From JACKAN01 sp964502735 (GTDB taxonomy: Bacteria > Bdellovibrionota > Bdellovibrionia > Bdellovibrionales > UBA1609): a DNA stretch of 63,077 bases. Within the stretch, counting starts at the first letter, position 1. The number at the start of each line of letters is the position of its first letter. The notes beneath the pieces were generated by a model. It was not told the origin of the DNA. It saw nothing but the letters and a program-made list of their open reading frames with translations, and did no database searches. The translations under genes and the position numbers were made by a program. This document shows positions 52,784 to 61,838 of this stretch, piece by piece. The DNA lies in NCBI GenBank assembly GCA_964502735.1, contig CAZCYD010000011.1, positions 1 to 63,077 of the forward strand, given 5' to 3'.

Positions 52784-53476
52784 TTAGTATGAAGTTGAGG
52801 TGGGAACGTCTTTTTCAATCGTGATTTGATCAAGGTTACTATTGACTAAAGTTCCTATCTTCCCAACGTCTTCGACGACCCCTTTGCTCTCAACAAACCG
52901 TCTCATCCTGTTGCCCGAATGAAAATCACTCAAGACCGACAGTATCTGCTCTATAGGGGTAATCAAGACGCTTAAGATTTTAACTCGCAATAGAAACTGA
53001 ATTCCAACAGAAATTAATAGTAAGAACCCTAAGCTCCAAGCTCCCGTTAAACCCATAAGCTGAGCGGCCTGATCTTTTGCTTCCATTGCCTTCAGGTTAA
53101 TCTCGGCCAGCTTGTTAATTTGCTCCGTGAGATTTTCTCTGTCCTCAACGGAAGCTTCTCCATTCCAGTAGCGCTTTGCTAAAGTGGATATTTCAGATAT
53201 CGTTAAATCCTCTTCTTGTAAGGTTATATTGGCCTTAGCTTTATCAAAGAATTCCCAAAATTTTTCGCGAGATTGATCATCTTCACCCCCTGAGCGACTA
53301 GATGATATTACAGATAACATACCCACGGCAGCCGAAACTGAATAGACATTCTCTTGCAAAATATCGTCAATTGCTGGAACAATTCTCTCAAGCAAAAAAA
53401 TTGCGCTCAGACCGATAATAATACTAATGATTATAACCGTTGAGGAAAGACTTTGAAAATAGGCTCTTGCACTCAC
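52784..53476 (-). CDS. two-helix membrane protein, HAMP-like, linked to Ktr genes
   Basis: 230 residues; transmembrane segments at about 12-35 and 143-165 enclose a periplasmic loop of about 105 residues, and a HAMP-like region follows (LITPIEQILSVLSDFHSGN). No kinase or other output domain is present. The GTG start overlaps the KtrA-like stop by four bases, so it belongs to the potassium-uptake operon. It may sense or anchor the transporter. Confidence 0.65.
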   Translation of the reverse strand: MSARAYFQSLSSTVIIISIIIGLSAIFLLERIVPAIDDILQENVYSVSAAVGMLSVISSSRSGGEDDQSREKFWEFFDKAKANITLQEEDLTISEISTLAKRYWNGEASVEDRENLTEQINKLAEINLKAMEAKDQAAQLMGLTGAWSLGFLLLISVGIQFLLRVKILSVLITPIEQILSVLSDFHSGNRMRRFVESKGVVEDVGKIGTLVNSNLDQITIEKDVPTSTSY

Positions 53477-54141
53477 TGCCCACTCTCCTTTTCAACTAAC
53501 TTGTTTACGGCCTCTCGACTTGATGCCGAAATTAATATATCACCCTTCCCTATAATATCCGCTGGCCCTGCTTGTTTTACTAAACCTGTATCAGAACTCT
53601 TCAGAGCAATGACCGTAATCCCGTAGTTTTTTCTTAAATCCAAATCTGATAACGTCTTGCCACAAACAAACCGCGGAGCCACGATTTCTGAAATTACTAA
53701 ATTTGAGTCCAGGACCATTTCGCCAAGAACATTTTCACTCAAAACTCGAGGGGCATAGCGAGCGCCAAAGTCCCACTCTGGATTAACAACCTCGTGGGCT
53801 CCAACAAGCTTTAATATCCGAGCATGTAACTCATCGTTCGCACGAGCTATGATTCTTTTTGCCCCTAGCTGCTTAAGCAGAGCCGTACAAATTATACCCA
53901 CCTCTTTGCTTTGGTCTCCAGTTGCACAAATGCAAACATCTCTGATTTCAGGCCTTAACTGCGAAATGGATTCCTCATTAGTAGCATCAAAACATATAGA
54001 CTTGGAAACCCAAGAAGAGGCAAGATTTACTCTTTTTTCGTCCATATCCACAGCAATAATTTCAGCGTCAGTTTGGCTTAAAGCCCTCACCAAACCCAAT
54101 CCAAACTGTCCCAATCCGATTACAATAATTTGCCTTGCCAT
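53473..54141 (-). CDS. KtrA/TrkA-type potassium uptake regulator
   Basis: 222 residues. RCK_N domain with the nucleotide-binding IIVIGLGQFGLGLVRAL and the acidic IAVDMDEKRV, then RCK_C (FVCGKTLSDLDLRKNYGITVIAL). Forms the cytosolic ring that gates the transporter in response to ATP/ADP or NAD(H). Size and pairing with a TrkH-type channel point to a Ktr system. 12 bases after the transporter gene. Confidence 0.88.
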   Translation of the reverse strand: MARQIIVIGLGQFGLGLVRALSQTDAEIIAVDMDEKRVNLASSWVSKSICFDATNEESISQLRPEIRDVCICATGDQSKEVGIICTALLKQLGAKRIIARANDELHARILKLVGAHEVVNPEWDFGARYAPRVLSENVLGEMVLDSNLVISEIVAPRFVCGKTLSDLDLRKNYGITVIALKSSDTGLVKQAGPADIIGKGDILISASSREAVNKLVEKESGQ

Positions 54142-54153
54142 ATTTCCTCCACT

Positions 54154-56160
54154 CTACATTATAGAAACATCCTCTTGTGGGACTTTCCAGTCTCGCGTTT
54201 TTTGTCGCCTCATTAGAAGAAAAATAAAGGTAAGAGGTCCAACCCTTCCCGCTAACATGCAAAAAATAACTATCACCTTACCTACTTCATCTAGATGAGC
54301 CGTGGCTCCTAAGCTGAGTCCTACTGTGCCTAGAGCCGAAAAAGTTTCAAACAAAAGATGAATAGGGTCAATGTTTTGAGTTACACTCAGAAAAAAGAAG
54401 GCCGTGAAGTGAACCCCCATGGCCAAAACTACGACTAAGAGTGCACGAAAAACTGTTTTATAGGGTATTTTCCGGAAAAAGGCTGTAGCCTCATCCCTTT
54501 CCTTAAGAGCATTATATGCCGCAATGGCCAGCACAGCCACCGTTACCGTTTTTACTCCACCTGCAACACTACCCGGATTCCCCCCAATAAACATGAACAG
54601 CATGAGAAACAACTGTGTCACACTTCGCATGTCTATCACCTCAATTGAGTTGAAACCCGCCGTTCTCGCCGCAGCACTCTGGAGCCATGCATTGCTGATC
54701 TTATCAGATACTTGAAGTCCTTTAAGAGAGTAGTCCCACTCAACAATTATGAAAAATAAAAAGCCAAGCACTAACAGGCTCACTGTTGTATTGATAATAA
54801 CTTTATCCTGGAGAGTTAGACGCATCCTTTTAATTTTTTCAGGAAGGCCCAGAACAAATAAAGGAGCAAAGGCACCCGCAATAGCAAGTACGCTTACCAC
54901 ACCCATAACAAAGGGCTGGGTTTGATAGGGAATTAAACTATTTGACTGGAGAGCGAACCCCGCATTACAAAAGGCTGAAACACTGGTGAACAGCGCCCTC
55001 CAGACAGCCATGTGCCAACTGTCTCCAGATATAAAAAAACTAGGAAAAAGTAAAAGAGTACCAAATAGCTCTAAGACTAAGAAATACATAAAATTTTTCT
55101 TTAGAAGAGCTTTTATATTAATATTTGACCGGTTGCCAGAAAGGCTTTGAAGTGCCTCTTCGTGAGCTATATTTAAACGCCCTGAAGTGACCACAAGAAG
55201 AATCCAAGCGCTTAATGAAGTGATTCCCAAGCCTCCAAGTTGAATGAGAACCAATATCGTGGCTTGTCCAAAAAAACTAAAATCAACAGATGTATCTAAA
55301 ACTATCAGTCCCGTTACACATATAGCACTCATTGCCGTAAATAAGCTGTCTATAAAGATGTGACCCATTTCTATTGGATTTGCCTGGGCTATTGGCGTCT
55401 GCAAAACAAAAGAACCTATAACCGCGGCAATGGCAAAATATCCAACAATCACGAATTCTGGCTTGGCAAAAAAACTAGCATAACTGGCTTCAATTGCTTG
55501 AACACTATCTCGGTTAATAAAAAGATAACCGATGAAGCCCGTTGCCAGTAAAAATGTGGCCGTTTTTAGCACTTCCAACGGAAAATAAAATTCAGCCAAC
55601 ATAAGCCCAAAAGCTATTACTATTAAGGTAACCATAATGGCTTTCAACCGTTGTCCAAAGCCCGTAAAAACTAAACTCAGATAAAGTACAGAAACTCCAG
55701 CTAATAATAGTGAGTAATACAACAACCCCGTCTCCCGCACTTTATGAGGGGCCAAAACAAAAAATGAAATAGATAACAATAAATAAGCAATCACAATCTG
55801 ATACTTAAAAACAAGCGGCTGTTGTTCATGACCCTTTTGATGCGGAAATACACGGGAAGAAAACAACTTAGCCACAGCCAATCCCGCTAAAAGAATGGCC
55901 GCTATGCCTATAGTGGGAGTAAAAAATCGAAAGTTGAGCAAAATTAAAATACATAATACTATTGAAACGAATAAGATGAGTTCCTTAAGACGAGAAGACT
56001 TGCCAAGTGAGGTCAAGAACCCAAGAGTTGAAAATGTTGACATTGCCAAAGCTGAATAGTTAAAATTCAAAACGTCCCACAGTGGAATGCTTCTACTCGT
56101 TACCAAAAGCAACATCAAAATAGGAAAAATCTGCAAAAAATGAACGGAACGGGCAAACAT
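54154..56160 (-). CDS. TrkH/KtrB family potassium transporter with N-terminal extension
   Basis: 668 residues, much longer than KtrB (about 450). From about residue 225 it is a normal TrkH-type pore: FTAMSAICVTGLIVLDT, SVSAFCNAGFALQSN, AAARTAGFNSIEVIDM and FETFSALGTVGLSLG carry the four selectivity-filter turns. The first 220 residues add about seven hydrophobic helices of unknown purpose. Takes up K+ with its RCK partner. Divergent from the Kef-type gene; no obvious ribosome site at the ATG. Confidence 0.86.
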   Translation of the reverse strand: MFARSVHFLQIFPILMLLLVTSRSIPLWDVLNFNYSALAMSTFSTLGFLTSLGKSSRLKELILFVSIVLCILILLNFRFFTPTIGIAAILLAGLAVAKLFSSRVFPHQKGHEQQPLVFKYQIVIAYLLLSISFFVLAPHKVRETGLLYYSLLLAGVSVLYLSLVFTGFGQRLKAIMVTLIVIAFGLMLAEFYFPLEVLKTATFLLATGFIGYLFINRDSVQAIEASYASFFAKPEFVIVGYFAIAAVIGSFVLQTPIAQANPIEMGHIFIDSLFTAMSAICVTGLIVLDTSVDFSFFGQATILVLIQLGGLGITSLSAWILLVVTSGRLNIAHEEALQSLSGNRSNINIKALLKKNFMYFLVLELFGTLLLFPSFFISGDSWHMAVWRALFTSVSAFCNAGFALQSNSLIPYQTQPFVMGVVSVLAIAGAFAPLFVLGLPEKIKRMRLTLQDKVIINTTVSLLVLGFLFFIIVEWDYSLKGLQVSDKISNAWLQSAAARTAGFNSIEVIDMRSVTQLFLMLFMFIGGNPGSVAGGVKTVTVAVLAIAAYNALKERDEATAFFRKIPYKTVFRALLVVVLAMGVHFTAFFFLSVTQNIDPIHLLFETFSALGTVGLSLGATAHLDEVGKVIVIFCMLAGRVGPLTFIFLLMRRQKTRDWKVPQEDVSIM

Positions 56161-56273
56161 AAAGAAATTATAGATTGTATAACACCGATGTCTACAGCAG
56201 ACTTCAATTTTTTCTTATTTAATCAAACAAAATAACTTTTCCAGATAGTAGTTTGTAGCCTACACTCTTGTTA

Positions 56274-57959
56274 ATGTCTAATTTGATTACTTTAATACAA
56301 GACTCACCCTTTTTGGAAATATCGGCTATATTAGCCTTAGCTGCATTTGTTGGAACAATTGGTGCCACCCTAAAACAGCCGATAGTAGTCAGTTTTATTG
56401 CTGTAGGAGTGCTCACTGGGCCTTCGGGTTTACACATCGTTAAAAGCTCTCAAAATGTCGATCTGTTAGCTGAACTGGGTGTAGCTGTCCTCTTATTTTT
56501 AGTGGGTCTCAAATTAGACCTCAAACTTATTAAAACTTTAGGAAAGGTTTCTGTCGCAACCGGGCTGGGACAAGTTCTCTTTACATCCGTTATTGGTTTT
56601 CTAATTGGCCTAGCTCTCAGCTTAGACTGGATCACTTCAGCCTATGTAGCTGTTGCTCTGACTTTTTCAAGCACCATCATCATAGTTAAGCTTTTGTCCG
56701 ACAAAAAGGAAGCAGACTCTCTTCATGGTCGTATAGCTATTGGCTTTTTAATTGTACAAGACTTAGCTGTAGTTTTTGCCATGATGATACTTTCTGCCCT
56801 AGGCCTTGAGTCACTATCATCAGGGGTGGAGAATGGTTGGTTGCAAGTTGTCTTGCTCTTCTCATATGTTCTACTTATGGTTGGTTTTGTCATTTTATTT
56901 GCCAAATACATGGCCAATCCAATTTTATTTTGGGTATCAAAGTTTCCAGAACTACTTATTACTTTTGCCATTGCATGGGCCGTGGTTTTTGCTGCCATAG
57001 GAGGAGCCTTTGGGCTAAGTAAAGAGCTTGGGGGCTTGCTTGCAGGTGTTTCTCTAGCTTCCACCCCATATCGAGAGGCCATAGTCTCGCGTTTATCATC
57101 TCTACGAGAATTTTTACTTCTCTTCTTTTTTGTCGCATTAGGATCTCACCTCGATCTTAGCTCGCTGAGTAGCCAGGTGGGCCCAGCGCTTATCTTTTCG
57201 CTATTTGTATTAATTGGGAACCCCTTAATTGTACTTATAATCCTTGGCTATCTAGGTTATAAAAAAAGAACTGGTTTGCTTGCCGGATTAACCGTTGCTC
57301 AGATTAGCGAGTTTTCCCTAATCTTTATGGCCATGGGTGTCTCTTTAGGTCACGTAAATCGAGAAGCACTGAGCCTTGTCACTCTTGTGGGCCTTGTGAC
57401 CATTGCAGCTTCCGTTTATATGATTACGTATTCCCATGTGATTTACCGATTGACAGAACCTCTTCTCGGATGGTTTCAGCGGAAAACTCCATGGGCTGAA
57501 GCCGAACAAAATCAAACTCAACTTAAACAAATATTTGACGTTATCTTATTTGGCCTTGGTCGCTATGGATCTGCGATCGCAAAACAACTAAAAGAAAAAG
57601 ATGTCTCATTTCTGGTCCTGGATTTTAACCCCAGCGAGGTCAAAGCTTGGAAAAAACTCGGTTACAATGCCATTTATGCTGATGCTTGTGATGTAACCAT
57701 ATTAAATGAGTTACCAGTTCATATGGCCAAGTGGGTTATTGTTGCGCTCCCACAACACGATCTGGGACTGACTCATGAAGATCCAAGGTTAGTGCTATTA
57801 AATGGTTTAAAATCTGGCTCCTTCCGCGGAAAGGTGGCCGTATCAACATACCATTGTGAAGAAGTCGACACCCTAAGAGAAAAAGGAGCAGACATTGTCT
57901 TGCTCCCTTTCCAAGATTCTGCAGATAAGATCAGTCATCAGGTGGCGACTACAATCTGA
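56274..57959 (+). CDS. Kef-type cation:proton antiporter (CPA2) with RCK domain
   Basis: 561 residues. About 12 membrane helices with ALAAFVGTIGATLKQPIVVSFIAVGVLTGP at the start and GFLIVQDLAVVFAMMI (family QD motif). C-terminal TrkA_N domain IFDVILFGLGRYGSAIAKQLKEK. Probably exports K+ or Na+ in exchange for H+; placed back to back with the uptake system, so the two balance K+. ATG preferred over a TTG six bases upstream. Confidence 0.87.
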   Translation: MSNLITLIQDSPFLEISAILALAAFVGTIGATLKQPIVVSFIAVGVLTGPSGLHIVKSSQNVDLLAELGVAVLLFLVGLKLDLKLIKTLGKVSVATGLGQVLFTSVIGFLIGLALSLDWITSAYVAVALTFSSTIIIVKLLSDKKEADSLHGRIAIGFLIVQDLAVVFAMMILSALGLESLSSGVENGWLQVVLLFSYVLLMVGFVILFAKYMANPILFWVSKFPELLITFAIAWAVVFAAIGGAFGLSKELGGLLAGVSLASTPYREAIVSRLSSLREFLLLFFFVALGSHLDLSSLSSQVGPALIFSLFVLIGNPLIVLIILGYLGYKKRTGLLAGLTVAQISEFSLIFMAMGVSLGHVNREALSLVTLVGLVTIAASVYMITYSHVIYRLTEPLLGWFQRKTPWAEAEQNQTQLKQIFDVILFGLGRYGSAIAKQLKEKDVSFLVLDFNPSEVKAWKKLGYNAIYADACDVTILNELPVHMAKWVIVALPQHDLGLTHEDPRLVLLNGLKSGSFRGKVAVSTYHCEEVDTLREKGADIVLLPFQDSADKISHQVATTI

Positions 57960-58234
57960 AGTGGGTACAGTATAAGATTGATTTCTTCGTGGGATAGATA
58001 GGCAGGAATTTGTAAAGGTTTACTGAGGCCGTTTTGGAGAAGATCTATTCACCTTTTGGAAGTCATGGACGTCGTGGATCGTACACTCACCGTAATTTAG
58101 GCATACCTTTTGCTTTACCTAATTTATGGATACCATTAAGAGCTAAAATATGTCATTTGGCACTTCAGACGTATGCCCAAAAATATCAGTGGTGACAAAA
58201 AAATGTACTTGAACACCCTATAAGGAGATTAAAA

Positions 58235-58594
58235 ATGAAGAAAATGATCGTTATTGCCGCAATGTTTGTATCTGCTTCAGCATTTTCTGAATTAGAAGAA
58301 TTGCCAGCAAATGAACACTCTGTTGGAACTTGTCCAGCTATAATCACTGCCACTGCTCAGAACCGATTGGAAAGACCAGAAAACCAAAACTTAGTTATCC
58401 GTACTTTTGATGTAAGGGAGACTGAGCCAGGTGACTATGTTCGCAAAGTTCATTACAGAGCTTATTTCCAGTATGAAGTGGAAGAATCAGCTACAAGAAA
58501 AGTAATGGTCACTGGCTATGATGCTTATGATATTCACTGTTCACTACTTGGGACTATCATCCATGATAGAAAGCCTATCGTTATCGAGAATTAA
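58235..58594 (+). CDS. small secreted protein of unknown function
   Basis: 119 residues, signal peptide ending at SAFSE (about residue 19), two cysteines in the mature part. AAGGAGATT is seven bases before the ATG, a strong ribosome site. The 275-base gap upstream (57960-58234) has no ORF or hairpin that I recognise. Confidence 0.68.
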   Translation: MKKMIVIAAMFVSASAFSELEELPANEHSVGTCPAIITATAQNRLERPENQNLVIRTFDVRETEPGDYVRKVHYRAYFQYEVEESATRKVMVTGYDAYDIHCSLLGTIIHDRKPIVIEN

Positions 58595-58618
58595 GAATAA
58601 ATTTTGAAAACTCCAAAG

Positions 58619-58852
58619 CTAGCTTGTACCGGTTTGAGAGGTTTTTAAAAAATCACCCTCTGAAGAAAATGTGACAGGAAGTTCATCTCCTTGACGAAAC
58701 TCAACAACAAGCTCTGAGTTTATTCCGGCAGTGAGTTTAGACCATAAGTCTGAACTCATTTCAGTGGCCCTTATTGTTTTTGCTTGAGCGAGAGTCCCAC
58801 AACATATCGCCAAAGCTAAAACTAGAGTTTGTATTTTTACTTTTACTTTCAC
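58619..58852 (-). CDS. very small secreted protein
   Basis: About 77 residues if started at GTG 58850-58852 (KVKVKIQTLVLALAICCG...AQAKT); GGGTGAG is a few bases upstream. The longer frame from 58912 has a poor N-terminus. The signal peptide ends near LAQAK; the mature part is about 50 residues, acidic. Convergent with the preceding gene (24-base gap). Confidence 0.5.
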   Translation of the reverse strand: MKVKVKIQTLVLALAICCGTLAQAKTIRATEMSSDLWSKLTAGINSELVVEFRQGDELPVTFSSEGDFLKTSQTGTS

Positions 58853-58908
58853 CTCACCCTTCCTCTTATTACTACATTTGTAGTATTTTTGGTTATTAAA
58901 AACGGGCG

Positions 58909-58995
58909 TCACTTTCTAGCCTTCTCAATTTTTTCATCAATGGCTTTGCGTAACTCTTCTAACTCTTCCCTAGTAAGGTTATCTTCTGAATTCAA
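58909..58995 (-). CDS. possible 28-residue peptide or gene remnant
   Basis: Read on minus from TTG: NSEDNLTREELEELRKAID followed by EKIEKARK and a stop. Amphipathic helix, in-frame open sequence extends 5' to 59034 without a usual start codon. Ribosome site weak. Its composition looks like coding sequence, so it may be the C-terminal end of a decayed gene. Its stop TGA overlaps the GTG of the longer 58912 frame. Confidence 0.25.
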   Translation of the reverse strand: MNSEDNLTREELEELRKAIDEKIEKARK

Positions 58996-59143
58996 GAGCC
59001 CAATATAGGTTTTAATTTTTACGAACCAAATAATGAGTTTTTAACCCGTTCAAATATTTTAGTTAGGGAGGTACCCAGCTAGGAACACGGTAACTGGCAT
59101 TAGTCTTGCTTCATCAGACTATCGAAGAACTGGAGTTAATAAA

Positions 59144-60334
59144 ATGTTGAGAATAGCTTTACCACTCATGCTCATGTTTGCGCTTTCGTCGACTACATGG
59201 GCAGAGCCTGAAGTTTGCGAGAGCCGGCACTACCCATCGAAAATACTCAAAAAAATCTCGTGTGACAATTCTTCTGAAGTGCTTATAGTTGGTGAGCAAC
59301 ATCAGCACGAAATGGCAGAGGCAACCAAAGACCAAGCTCGGGATTTGGGCCATAATAAGGATCTCTTTGTCTTTCTTGAGGGAATTGAGTATCGGCCCAA
59401 ACAAGCTTCGTATGTAAATGGCTTAGAGGATCGATTGATACTTTCTGTCTCCGGCCTTCTGGTTACCGAACCGGTACTTCGACATTTCGCTTCGAATCCT
59501 CCTAACTTAGATGATCCGGAGCATAATTTTGTCCTGACAATGTCAAAGCGGGCTCTAGCAAACGCTGTCTTTGACATGGATGAAGTTTGGGGCGATCTAA
59601 GCTGGTATCCCGATTCTTTAAAGCAAGACACAATCTATCCGGCAGTAAAACAACTAAGCCTTATGCCTCCGGCTCAGCGACGTGAGCGAATTCTGGAGTA
59701 TAAATCTTTTCACGATTTTAGCAACAGCACTGACTATCGTGGCTTGGGCGAAGCTGCGCAGGCACTTTTGAGGTTAGGCCATGAGAAGATTCGAACTAGC
59801 GGAAGGTACGGCTATCTCAATGCTGACGACATGGCCTCAGTACTGGGTTCGGGTAGAGATATTGTGTTCAGCAAAGCAATCCTCGAAAACTATTGCCATG
59901 CAAGTCGAGCCAAAAAACCAATTTGGGTACAAGTGGGAATAGGCCACTCGAGAGGTGTCGAGTGTTTTTTAAGGAACCACCTACCAGCAGGCACTATAAT
60001 CACGCGCAAAGAGTTAAGTGAGCTCGAACCAAAACTGAAAAACTGGAAGACGGATATAGAAACTTCGGTTCTGAAGGATATCCGAGACTATGTGCTGGAA
60101 CGCGCTCCGCAGACAAGGATCAACGTCTATTCAGAGAGCAGGCACTTGCACTCCGGAACAATTCCTGAACACATTGTACAGATTGTTTTTGAACCTCCAA
60201 TTCCGCAGCTCTATCCGCAGGTAGTTCACAGCCTTCGCAAAAAAGGGTATGCAGAGGTTAAGTGGAGAAATATCAATACGTCATATCGAACGAACATCTC
60301 GTTTACGTTTAATCTAACTCAGTTTGAGAGATAG
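59144..60334 (+). CDS. secreted ChaN/TraB(Tiki)-like protein (putative)
   Basis: 396 residues, signal peptide ending at TWAEP (about residue 20). VLIVGEQHQHEMAEA with FVFLEGIEY, and much later WVQVGIGHSRGVECFL, recall the GExH...E...VGxGH pattern of the ChaN/TraB/Tiki/erythromycin-esterase superfamily, whose members include haem-binding proteins and metalloproteases. Assignment is weak. Base composition looks more GC-rich than its neighbours. The gap to the next gene (60335-60668) has only a weak hairpin (60546-60564, followed by TTTT). Confidence 0.5.
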   Translation: MLRIALPLMLMFALSSTTWAEPEVCESRHYPSKILKKISCDNSSEVLIVGEQHQHEMAEATKDQARDLGHNKDLFVFLEGIEYRPKQASYVNGLEDRLILSVSGLLVTEPVLRHFASNPPNLDDPEHNFVLTMSKRALANAVFDMDEVWGDLSWYPDSLKQDTIYPAVKQLSLMPPAQRRERILEYKSFHDFSNSTDYRGLGEAAQALLRLGHEKIRTSGRYGYLNADDMASVLGSGRDIVFSKAILENYCHASRAKKPIWVQVGIGHSRGVECFLRNHLPAGTIITRKELSELEPKLKNWKTDIETSVLKDIRDYVLERAPQTRINVYSESRHLHSGTIPEHIVQIVFEPPIPQLYPQVVHSLRKKGYAEVKWRNINTSYRTNISFTFNLTQFER

Positions 60335-60668
60335 ATAAATGTAATCGAAAACACTACGATCTGTAGGGCTCGGTGGTCGATTTTGTAGTCAAGGAGCGAC
60401 CGGCGGAAAATCACTCGGTTACGAGTCGGTCAGTTTAAATTTTATAGACTAAGATACCGTAGAACCAAAACAAGGAATGGCGGATTGGTCGGCAGTTGTG
60501 TGATTTCAAGAGGTTAAGTAGCCAGTCAGGGTAAAGTCAGGTTGGGCTGAAAATCTGGTTCAGCTTTTGATATATCTATAAATCGATACCGCTGAGAAGC
60601 AAATAAAACGATTCTGACACTAAAAGTGACGCATTTTGTGCCACTGTGTCTAAGATTTGGAGACCAAT

Positions 60669-61838
60669 ATGACCGTAAAATGTAAATTTATAAGAATTAG
60701 CTTATTCACAATGGCCCTTCTTGCAGGCTCAGTTAGCTTTGCTCAAGTTTGTACTTCTGTTGACCAGAGAGCAAGTCTTGAACAGTTGGACTGCTTTTGT
60801 AGTTCAGAGGGTAAATCAGTAGTTCAAGAAAAAGTTGAGAACGTTGGTCCACTTGCTGAAACATTTGGTTTGGTAAACTCTTCAACATGCACGTCTGCGG
60901 TCTCGCACTTGCTGGCATTCTCTGAGGAGGCATCTATTGAAAGCAACGTCTCTTCTCGACTGAGTGAACTTGGTTTTTCAAGTGAAAAATCATCTGTTAT
61001 TTTGAGCGATGCAAAAAAGAAAGCTGACCTTATAAAGTCAATTTTGTCAGGTGGCGGAATAGGGGGACTCTACAGTTCATCTGGCTTTAGTATGTCAATC
61101 GGCACTGATGGATTCAAATTTGAAGTTAAGAGAGGCGGCAGAGCCGTAAATCCAGAGGGTTTGGACAGTCATGAAATGCTTGAGATATACAAAATGGCTC
61201 TAGAAATTCAAGTCAATGGTGTAAGCGTCTCTTCTATGCCGTTTACAAATCTATTTAAGAAAATCGAAAGAGCGGCGGAGATTGTTGCTCGTTATCCCGA
61301 AAACAGAATCTCTTCTTGTCTTGAGGTTACTGACGATCTTGAAAAAATTGGTCAGTGTCTCGACTCTTCGTCTAGTATCGAAAAAATCGATGGCTGTGTT
61401 GGTTTAAACATGATCACGTCCAGTACACTTCAATGTCTGAATACAAAGGCTGATGTTGCTCAGCTTAGAGCCTGCGGTGAACTCAATATGATCGCCTCTA
61501 GCACTCTTGATTGTTTGAATAAAGATGCTCAGCCTGAAATCATCAGAGCTTGCGAAAGACTGAATATGATCTCAAGTAGTACAAATAACTGTATTAGTAG
61601 TGGTGCTACCACCGACAAAATAGCGGCATGTGGCAGATTAAATATGATTGCGTCAAATACTCTGGACTGTATTTATAGTAATGCCGCTGTGGATGTTGTA
61701 GATGCTTGTGGTGATTTGAATATGATTGGCTCTAACACGCTTTCATGTATTCGGTCAGGTGCAAGTTCTCAAAAAATCAGAAACTGCGGGGATCTTAATT
61801 TGATCGGCTCAAAGACAATTCAGTGTATCCGTCAGTGA
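60669..61838 (+). CDS. secreted protein with 26-residue Cys tandem repeats
   Basis: 389 residues, start at ATG with GGAG seven bases upstream. Signal peptide ending near VSFAQV (about residue 24). The middle has a Gly/Ser-rich part (SGGGIGGLYSSSGFS). From residue 217 to the end there are seven repeats of 26 residues with Cys at positions 1 and 14 (C-x12-C-x11), of consensus CG.LNMI.SSTL.C. The last copy is cut at 17 residues. It resembles no family known to me; probably a surface or periplasmic solenoid. The 3' end overlaps the integrase by seven bases. Confidence 0.78.
   Translation: MTVKCKFIRISLFTMALLAGSVSFAQVCTSVDQRASLEQLDCFCSSEGKSVVQEKVENVGPLAETFGLVNSSTCTSAVSHLLAFSEEASIESNVSSRLSELGFSSEKSSVILSDAKKKADLIKSILSGGGIGGLYSSSGFSMSIGTDGFKFEVKRGGRAVNPEGLDSHEMLEIYKMALEIQVNGVSVSSMPFTNLFKKIERAAEIVARYPENRISSCLEVTDDLEKIGQCLDSSSSIEKIDGCVGLNMITSSTLQCLNTKADVAQLRACGELNMIASSTLDCLNKDAQPEIIRACERLNMISSSTNNCISSGATTDKIAACGRLNMIASNTLDCIYSNAAVDVVDACGDLNMIGSNTLSCIRSGASSQKIRNCGDLNLIGSKTIQCIRQ
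61317..61835 (+). repeat. 78-bp coding tandem repeats
   Basis: Six full and one partial 78-base units starting at 61317, encoding the 26-residue Cys repeats. The first unit is the most divergent (lacks the LNMI motif); the others keep LNMI or LNLI. The DNA is less similar than the protein, so the array is old and under selection for its protein pattern. Confidence 0.9.
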
